Shown here one piece after another: positions 54,156 to 61,441 of a stretch of 64,000 nucleotides of DNA. Source of the DNA: Blepharisma stoltei (lineage: Eukaryota; Ciliophora; Heterotrichea; Heterotrichida; Blepharismidae). The position numbers were made by a program, and so were the translations under genes. The stretch spans positions 434,001 through 498,000 of the forward strand of contig CAJZBQ010000024.1 in assembly GCA_914767885.1 (NCBI GenBank), written 5' to 3'. The notes below the pieces were generated by a model. It was not told the DNA's origin. It saw only the letters and a list, made by a program, of their open reading frames with translations, and made no database searches. The stretch's first letter is position 1, and each line of letters opens with the position of its first letter.

Positions 54156-54840
54156 TTCCAAAAATAAAATTTTGCATGGAAAGAGATAAAAAAGGGCTAT
54201 TTGCTCTGCGATTTTTTATAGGGAATATTTCTCGAAGACAATTTCTAATTGTTTCTTACCAAATGAGGGAAGGGTAGGGGAGGGACGGTCTACTTAAATG
54301 AGGCCGGAAATCCGATTTTATCGACTCGCCTTTATGGCGAGTTGATTAATGTATCTTACCAGACAATTATTCAAAAAAACGTGAAATTTCCTTCAAAAAA
54401 AATCGTCCAAATTAAGCACTAGCATAAAAACTATGCACCTAAAAAAGCAACCATTAAGATTAATTAATTTTCAGATCTAAAATATTTTAAAATAATTTTT
54501 ATGGTGCTTGAATCTCTAATTTTACTGTAATACGCATAGAATTATTTCAAATTTAAATTAAGTCCTGAATGAAGAAATATGCTTTCAAGAGACCTTCCTA
54601 AGCTTTATTGCACTAATATATTCTGATTTTGTTAATTTCCTAATTCTTAATCTTATGTCAAAATATCTGGAGCAATTGAAGCATAATTTTATGAGCAAAA
54701 TATCAGTAGATTTAAAGGTTTAAAGATAGCAATTACTTTTGGAGCTGTATAATCAAAAATATCTGCCGTTTAAATCAATTTTTCCTAGTTATATTTATAT
54801 CGCCGTTTATATTTCAATTAGAAAATCCCAATCTAATATA
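54156..54840. other. Intergenic region with a hairpin
   Basis: Contains a G-rich stretch (about 54266-54290) and an 11-bp stem hairpin at 54320-54346 (ATCGACTCGCC / GGCGAGTTGAT). No RNA family could be assigned. Otherwise AT-rich. Confidence 0.45.
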
Positions 54841-55787
54841 ATGTCAAGTTCAATATCCCATGTTACTAAATGTCTTGGAACAAGCCGCAACATCACTCAT
54901 CTCTATAAAAAAGCAAGGGTAGACGAAAAGAAATCTTCTAGATTTTCCCTCTCAACTGCATCTAATGATTCAGGCCGAGCTGTTCTTCTCTCAGGAATTT
55001 CCCCAAGCCACATTCCGCTCGAGCCTCCAAAGCAAAATCAGCTCCCACCTTTATGGGTTGACTCATATGACAAAGTAATAGAAGATTTAAAAACTCTCGA
55101 AGACAAATGTAAACTCTATTTAGTAAAACTATTAAAACAAGCCCAAACGAAAAGGCTTAAAATTACATTTGGAGATCCTAGCCAGGCTGAACGAGAAATC
55201 CTCATCCTATCTCAAGAAATAACCAAGGTAAACTCTTATTCAGCTAGTTAATGCGCGATTTAGATGGTTTTATTCACGATATTGTAAAATCATCAGGAAC
55301 CAATAGCGATATCACTATTCGGAAGAATATTCAGCAGCAATTAGCTCAGAAATTACAAGAATTCACTCAGCATCATAAAACAATGCAAAGGGTTTATATG
55401 GAAAAATACCAACAACTTCAATCAGGAAGCTCAGTTCCTTTGCAAATGCCTGAAGAGGATGAAATTGAAGACGATTATGGAGATAACCTTGATCAAGTAT
55501 ACGAGATTTCCAAAGCAAGGGATGAAGGAATAAATGGGCTAGTAAACAACTTAAATGAGCTTGCTATGATTTTCAAGGATTTGAGCAATTTAGTAGTAAA
55601 TCAAGGGACAATATTGGATCGAATCGACTATAATTTAGAACTAGCCTCAGATCATACAAAAAAAGGAGTTGTGCAGCTTCAAAAAGCAGAGAAACATCAA
55701 AGGTGCACAAGAGCAACAAGTTGCATTATGTTTTTGATAGTCATGATAGTGCTGCTTGCGTTGGTTTTTATATTCAAAAACTTTTAA
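54841..55787 (+). CDS. Syntaxin 16/Tlg2-like Qa-SNARE with an unusual 20-nt intron
   Basis: 308 residues. Syntaxin-16/Tlg2 works in endosome-to-trans-Golgi fusion. Seen: N-terminal domain with PPLWVDSYDKVIEDLKTLED and LILSQEITKLMRDLDGFIHD, SNARE motif NLNELAMIFKDLSNLVVNQG followed by TILDRIDYNLELA with the central Gln in VVNQG, then a C-terminal membrane anchor CIMFLIVMIVLLALVFIF. The two halves lie in different frames; only removal of 55228-55247 (gtaaactc…cagctag, 20 nt) joins them as EITK-LMRDLDG. That is longer than the 15-16 nt introns elsewhere here. Start taken at MSSSISHVTK; an upstream in-frame ATG at 54739 is AT-rich. Confidence 0.88.
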
Positions 55788-55892
55788 TTATTATTTTATA
55801 AAGGATTCCATAAAGAAAAATGCCTTGCTAATATATAATTATCTTGGTAAAAACACTAATTAAATTGAATCTAATACAGACAAACAAATATA

Positions 55893-56850
55893 TTAAAAAT
55901 CCTTGAATTTATATGTCCCAAATCTTATTTGCTGCTTAACCGTTTGAAGCGATATCGGCATTGTAATTACACACTTATCATTCATTTCTTTTCGACTTTG
56001 CTGAAAATCATCACGAAGTAAATTGATCATTTTCAGATGCATAAGCTTACTTTTGTCAACTCCTAATTTCTGGTAATTCTTCACTAATTTTGCTACGCTT
56101 TTATATTTATTATTTATCATACCGAGCTCTCGCTTCGAGATTTCAGCAGCTTTAATTGGGATTTTTGCTTTCTTTGCAATCAGAGAATAAAGTTTTTTAG
56201 TTGATGATGAAGATGGCCCACGATCTGAATTTGGGGTAAAGGTTCTTTTATATGATTCTATATTAAGTTTCAGTTTGCCTCTGAAAGGACTTTCTGGTGA
56301 TTCCTTTTCTCATTTTTAGTGAAGTAAAATGGTGCATTAAAAGAGTCAGACTCTAAAGGGCCGGGTAGGACCCATCTCGATAAAGCTGAAAATAGACATC
56401 TGTTACTTTTGATTAGACCTTCAGATTTGGGGAAGCCTTTCCAAAAGGGGACACTTTTTTACTCCCTGAAGGCTTTCTGATCCTGCCAGATGGGCAAGAT
56501 AGATTTTGTCTACCATATAGTTTCTTCTCATTAGGACAATCAAGACACATATGGATGGTGACTCCAACCTGAAAGGCAAGTCTCTTTGATAGATGGTTTA
56601 GACCGGAAATCCTTAAGGGCGACCTTTTTCGAAACAAGATAAGCGAAAATTAGTAGGTTTATCGCTTATAGTCAACATAACCTTTAACCTTAACTTTTCT
56701 CATATCTTGTAAAGTTTGATTAACTTTGTTGGGATTAAGAGTTAAAAAATCATCATTTCATGTTACTGCATTAAAGAAACGCTTTTTTGGAGGTGTAGAG
56801 ATTGATTTTAAGATAAAATCATTTATTACGTGATCTTCAATTTTCGCCAT
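55893..56850 (-). CDS. Unknown protein split by an insert, join unresolved
   Basis: The 5' part (56850 down) reads MAKIEDHVINDFILKSISTP… with a TGA Trp to …KVKGYVDYKR. The 3' part reads EKESPESPFRGKLKLNIESY… through KRELGMINNKYKSVAKLVKN… to TAA 55893-55895, a basic, Ser-rich then helical region. Between them is a group R insert. Frame arithmetic fits one gene (removal of 334, 337, 343 or 352 bp), but every such TA pair leaves an in-frame TAA at the junction. So it may be two genes, have an additional intron, or the copy may be broken. No family recognised. Confidence 0.5.
56317..56670. mobile_element. Group R retroposon-like insert (minus orientation)
   Basis: Ends TGCACCATTTTACTTC on the minus strand. 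Internal block CATCTGGCAGGATCAGAAAG (minus) matches CATCTGGCAGGAACAGAAAA near 18148. An 8-bp inverted repeat ATAAGCGA/TCGCTTAT lies at its other edge. Borders approximate. Confidence 0.65.
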
Positions 56851-57244
56851 TATAATACTTTTGTGTAACTGAGGTAACTCATTATCTTAAATTTCAGATG
56901 TCATAATGAAAAGATTATAATCCTTGCAAGGAAATAGATTAAGCGCATAATAAATTTTTGGGAATCAGTAACCCGTTTAAAGCAATAATAAAAAAGACTA
57001 CGATTTATATTAATAGCATCCCAACAATAAATTAAATTAAATAAATCTTTAAATTTTATCTATGATGGAGTAATAAATGTGGAAAATGCTTATATTAATC
57101 GCCAATAAAAATATTTATTTATTAAATATGTAATAAATGCACATAATCCTATCAATATTAATCTAAATCCTTTTTACTCAACTTTAATCCTCCATGCCTT
57201 TATCAACTTAAAATTACCTAAAATGTGGTGAACAAATAATAAAT
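56851..57244. other. Divergent intergenic spacer
   Basis: AT-rich, no feature recognised; presumably promoters of the genes on either side. Confidence 0.45.
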
Positions 57245-57805
57245 ATGTACCTGAGATCTCTCGTTCTCTTCGGACTTTTGGCAACATGCATGTCATCTCA
57301 AGTCTCTTATACTGAATTCTTCCAGTTAGGCATGGTCAAGACCGGTGGGCAAAATGCCTACCAGTTTATGTCAGGATTTTTCTTTGGAATGCAAGCAAAC
57401 GAAGGAAAGCCAGATCAATGCTACAAAGACTCTGCTCTTATTCTCGCAGATGGTGCAGCTGTTTATAACGACATTATTCAAATTGCAGCTGGAAACGCAA
57501 CTGCGAATCAAACAATTTATACTGACGCAGATAAACTTAGCGCTGACTTCGTTTCTCATATGCCAGACTGCAACGTGGCTGGATTAGTAGCAGCTGTCAA
57601 ATCTTTAACCACTACCTCAGGTTTAACAAGCGCAATTTACAGGTGCATTGACAACGCAGGCTCACTTACAACAGATATTGGCTATATAAAGACCTGCTCC
57701 ACTAACTATTATACTTGTGGAAAAGGTGTTGCTGAAATTGCTAACGCTCCTTTGTTTAGCAAGTACAATTTTTGGATTGCTTACGGAGAAGGGTTATTTA
57801 TTTAA
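57245..57805 (+). CDS. Secreted cysteine-containing protein with signal peptide
   Basis: 186 residues. N terminus MYLRSLVLFGLLATCMSSQV is a classical signal peptide. The mature part has about six Cys (DQCYKD, PDCNV, YRCID, KTCSTNYYTCG), which suits disulfides, and two N-x-T sites (GNATANQT). No membrane anchor. Not recognised by family; similar small secreted proteins with this GMQ/QCYKDS-type pattern are common in ciliates, but that is recollection, not evidence. No intron or IES. Confidence 0.75.
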   Translation: MYLRSLVLFGLLATCMSSQVSYTEFFQLGMVKTGGQNAYQFMSGFFFGMQANEGKPDQCYKDSALILADGAAVYNDIIQIAAGNATANQTIYTDADKLSADFVSHMPDCNVAGLVAAVKSLTTTSGLTSAIYRCIDNAGSLTTDIGYIKTCSTNYYTCGKGVAEIANAPLFSKYNFWIAYGEGLFI

Positions 57806-57839
57806 AATTTCATATTTAATATGGAGGTTTGAAACTATA

Positions 57840-57965
57840 TGCAAAGTGTTTAAATTTAACGGAATTAGCTAGAGATTTCATTATAATTATTATTTATGTA
57901 TTCATATATCTGATATAAAAAATATTTGTTCTCAAATCATTATGCTCGCTCACGGAGAGGTGAAG
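57840..57965. mobile_element. Truncated family A element
   Basis: The interior segment AACGGAATTAGCTAGAGA.. TTCATTATAATTA typical of family A, ending GCTCACGGAGAGGTGAAG. Its left half is missing. Confidence 0.6.
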
Positions 57966-57977
57966 CGGAAAAAAAAC

Positions 57978-59444
57978 TACATTGATCTGTTTTTCAGTCA
58001 AAAGTGACTGAAAATTTCAAAAATTGTTTTAGTATTAAAAAACATCGCGGTTAAAAGTGAGGGTTGAAAAATGCTGCATTTTTTCGCAAAAGCAAGTGGA
58101 AAAAACAGCATAGAAAAAAAGCTTCAGAAGCAAATTATATTAAATAGAGAGATAGCTGGCTGACATTAAATATATGAAAAAAACTTCGCTGTTTTTTTGG
58201 GTGCCGCAAAAAAGGTGTAAAAATCAGCAAATTGAAAAGGAGAAAGCACTACACTGTGTTTTGATGGTAGACTATCATAAAATTATCATAAAAATAATAC
58301 AAATTCCACTGCATATAACTCATACACTATTTTAAATTTTGTTGCCGATAAAATTATATCATATGTGTGCTACGCTATTTGTGCAGCCATTTCGAGATAT
58401 CTTATTTTAAATTTAGCTAAATGATAAAGAGTGTATTGATATATATAATGTCAGCCAGCTATCTCATTTTTAATATCATTTACTCCTGAAGGTATTTTTT
58501 TTTCTATACTGTTTTTCACCCGCTTTTGTGAAAAATGCAAAATTTTTTTTTAACCCTCACTCCCCCCTTTAAATTGGAACTAAAAATTTTGTTCCAATTT
58601 AAAAAGGGGGGTTAAATTTTTTTTTTTTAAAAAAATATCAATAAAAAATTTTTTATAAAATATATAAAAATTTTTAAAAAAAAAAAATTTCCAAAACTTA
58701 TCGAATTAGATTAATAAATTTGTTTAATAAAACGCTATTTACTCTTTATCCTTTAAAACAAAGCAAGATATAACTAAATTTTCATTATTAGTTAATACGC
58801 CACTATTAATTGGTATCAAAATTATTTACACAAAATTATTATTTTTATTGATAAAAAAAAATTAAAAAAAAATAATTTAGAAAATTTATCGATCAAAGTG
58901 CTAATTTTGTTTAAATAAGATGTTATTATATACTCTATTCTTTAAAATAAAGTAAGAAATAAAGTAAATTTTATAAAGAATTCCTATTGAATTTATATCA
59001 AAACTATTTAAATAAAAAATATCATTTTTATCAAAAAAAACAAAAATTTTTTTGAAATTTTTAAAAAAAAATAAAATTAATGTTTTTTAAAATTTACAAT
59101 CAAGGATAATAAATTTATTTAAATAAGATGCTCTTTATACTTTTATCTTTAAAATAGAGCAAGATATAACTAAATTTTTAATTTTAGTTAATAAGAAACA
59201 TTTAATTTATATTAAAACTTTTTAGATAAAAATTATATATAATTTTTTTTTATAAAATTAAATTTTGTTCCAATTAAAGGGGGTTAATTTACCAAAAAAG
59301 TGGAAATTTTACCGATATATTTTGTTCCAATTTTAAAGGGGGGGGGAGTCAGTTTTTTTTAGTTTTTTACCCTTTTAATACTAAAAATATTTTGAAATTT
59401 TCAGTCACTTTTGACTAAAAAAAAGGCGAAAATGCGTCAATGTA
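57978..59444. mobile_element. Family I: large palindromic element with nested insert
   Basis: Left arm ACTACATTGATCTG…AGTCAAAAGTGACTGAAAAT, right arm is its inverted copy ending CAATGTAGT. Arms also share the inner AGATAGCTGGCTGACATTA (58150 / 58451). The right arm is split by the family E element; without it the arms pair over about 200 bp. TA borders. Confidence 0.78.
58557..59351. mobile_element. Family E element nested in family I (TCA/TCA)
   Basis: Left hairpin CTTTAAATTGGAACTAAAA / TTTTGTTCCAATTTAAAAA; right tandem ends at about 59269 and 59322. The uninterrupted left arm of family I (rc ACCCTCACTTTTAACC) shows the empty site with one TCA. Confidence 0.85.
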
Positions 59445-59598
59445 GTTTTCTCTATGTCATTCCTCACGAAAAGATGCTAATTTCTAAAACAAATATGTTA
59501 CCATTTTTTAATAGAGGGGAGAAGTAAGGTTTTCCTGGGCTGGGGGATTTAAGATAAATAATTCTTTATGAATACTTAAAAAAACATTAATTGGATTA

Positions 59599-61002
59599 CT
59601 AATATCTATTATGTCTTCGGGGATCATCATGCTTTTTTTGTGGGGACGGAGGCTTATAAGGCTGATTTTGCCTTGGATAATATTGATTTCCATATGGCGG
59701 CTGTTGAGCATACATATAATTTTGCGGAGGGTACACATATGAAGTAGGCCTCGGAACATATTGCTGGCTTAAAAATTGGTTGACATTTTGGACTCCAGGT
59801 GTTTGCTGCTTTTTTGACTCTTGCTCAACTTGTTGCCTGATGATGGAAATTAATTCAGTAATTTCTGATCCGTTTTCCCTTATGTTAGAAATCGCATCTT
59901 GCAAATTATTCAAAATCTGTGGATTGCTACCTGACCCAGCTGATATTGCAGAAATTGCATCTTGGAGGGCTTTTGGAATATTTTCGCTAACTTGCAGATC
60001 TTGATTTTCTTCTTCTGAAGTTATTGGCGACATTTCTTGCTCTTTTTCAGGCAAGTCATCGACCTCAGGAACAGAATTTGGGTCAGTTTGAGCAATTACT
60101 TCAGGGTTCAGCATAAGAGCTCCACTGCTTGCAGCTGATTTTTTGAAAAATAAAATGCAGCCAATTTTTTCTTTTGTGGACACAAAGGGAACTACAGCTG
60201 GGCTCAATTTTTGGTTGATATTTATATGGATTGAAGCAAGAAATGCTTTGAAGGACTCATTCAATGATGATAGATACATCGTTAAAGAGCTGTCAATTCT
60301 TATTACAGCTGCACGTCCTTTATCTGTTAAATCCCTCACTAATTCTCCAAATTCTTTTTCAGAGCCTTCAGCTGGCTCAATCCAGGCTGTAGTTATAGCT
60401 TTTGTGACTGGCCCTGACGAGTTTTGAGATACATAAATTTCAAGCTCATCTTGTTTGGTCCTGCCCTGAATTGAAATTTTATTGCCAAACTGAGGCATTT
60501 TTTGGAAAGAGTCAATAGTGTCAACAGAATTCATATTCACATTAATAAAATGCTTCCCGTACTCTAACTTTCCAGTCCACACCTTTAGCAAGCTGCCTGC
60601 GGGAGCTTTATTTTTAACTGCGTTTGAAGAATAAGGATCAAAAAGCTTGTTTTTTTTCTTTATTTTCCGCTTTGCACTATAATCAACTTTTTGAGCAAAA
60701 TCAAAGACGTTATACTCTTCTTGCTGATTAGTCCCATATACATCTTCATCATATAGAGGTCGTGATAAATTTGGATCGGCTGGCTGAGGCTCTCCTACAA
60801 GCTCTTCATCACTGCTGAATTTTCCTTCTTGATAAATTTCTTCGTATTTTGATCTTTTAGTAATATATTCTTCTTCAAAATCTTCTGGGACACGCTTTTT
60901 AGGAACGATTTCATGACTATTAGGCTTCGTAGAGCCATTAAGCTCAGCCTTTGATTTATTATGCTCTTTCCATTCTTCATTAGGAATACTTTCTGTTGCC
61001 AT
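59599..61002 (-). CDS. SPOC-domain protein
   Basis: 467 residues from ATG 61002 (MATESIPNEEWKEHNKSK). Acidic/basic N terminus with a KKRVPEDFEEE stretch, then a SPOC-like domain at about residues 130-280 (VWTGKLEYGKHFINV, IDSFQKMPQFGNKISIQGRT, FGELVRDLTDKGRAAVIRID, LTMYLSSLNESFKAFLAS), then a Pro/Gln/Tyr-rich tail (QQPPYGNQYYPRQNQPYKPP). SPOC domains bind phosphorylated RNA polymerase II CTD or corepressors. In Bye1/DIDO/PHF3 proteins SPOC follows a TFIIS-central domain; here that domain lies just upstream on the same strand (61439 onward) but a TAA and a frame change separate them, with an IES between. One split protein remains possible. Confidence 0.8.
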   Translation of the reverse strand: MATESIPNEEWKEHNKSKAELNGSTKPNSHEIVPKKRVPEDFEEEYITKRSKYEEIYQEGKFSSDEELVGEPQPADPNLSRPLYDEDVYGTNQQEEYNVFDFAQKVDYSAKRKIKKKNKLFDPYSSNAVKNKAPAGSLLKVWTGKLEYGKHFINVNMNSVDTIDSFQKMPQFGNKISIQGRTKQDELEIYVSQNSSGPVTKAITTAWIEPAEGSEKEFGELVRDLTDKGRAAVIRIDSSLTMYLSSLNESFKAFLASIHININQKLSPAVVPFVSTKEKIGCILFFKKSAASSGALMLNPEVIAQTDPNSVPEVDDLPEKEQEMSPITSEEENQDLQVSENIPKALQDAISAISAGSGSNPQILNNLQDAISNIRENGSEITELISIIRQQVEQESKKQQTPGVQNVNQFLSQQYVPRPTSYVYPPQNYMYAQQPPYGNQYYPRQNQPYKPPSPQKKHDDPRRHNRY

Positions 61003-61054
61003 AGCAGAAGAGTCTGGTGGAACATTTGAATTTTTTGCTTTTTCAATAAATTCC

Positions 61055-61441
61055 TTACTCCCCCCCCCCCTCCGTGAGCGAACAAAAAAATTTTGTTCGC
61101 TCACGGAGGGGGGTTAATTTTTTTTTTTAAAAAAAATTTATATATAAATTTTATAAAAAATATTTTTTTCGAAATTTAAAAAAATCCTAATTTGCAAAAA
61201 TTGGGAAGCAAATATTAATTTAATTTGCAAAATTTATGTTTTAAAACGCAATTTGTTTAAAATTAAACAGAATTAGCTCTAGATTTCATTATACTAATTA
61301 TCACTTATATATCAAAATTTTTTTCCATTAAAATTTTTTCTATTAAAAAAATTTTTGTTCACTCACGGAGGGGGGTTTTTGGGTCAAAAAATGGCGATTT
61401 TTCTAATGGTTTTGTTCGCTCACGGAGGGGGGGGGGAGTTA
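61055..61441. mobile_element. IES, family A (TTA/TTA), young copy
   Basis: Left hairpin CCTCCGTGAGCGAACAAAA / TTTTGTTCGCTCACGGA; right tandem ends at about 61356 and 61420 and a G run, then AG-TTA. In minus sense the flanking TTA is the TAA that ends the upstream gene. Confidence 0.88.

Larger units (their letters stand above)
57806..59598. other. Intergenic element cluster
   Basis: Holds a truncated family A end (57840-57965), the large palindromic family I element (57978-59444) and a family E element nested in it (58557-59351). Little ordinary spacer is left. Confidence 0.7.

Noticed and set aside
54320-54346. U5-snRNA-like hairpin
   Set aside because: Only a simple stem with CCTTTATGG loop; no conserved loop-1 sequence and no convincing Sm site, so no RNA call was made.
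61003-61104. N-terminal residues from ATG-like start within the IES (MSEQNFF…)
   Set aside because: These codons lie in family A end sequence; similar SEQNF/HSRRG peptides appear wherever this element is translated.
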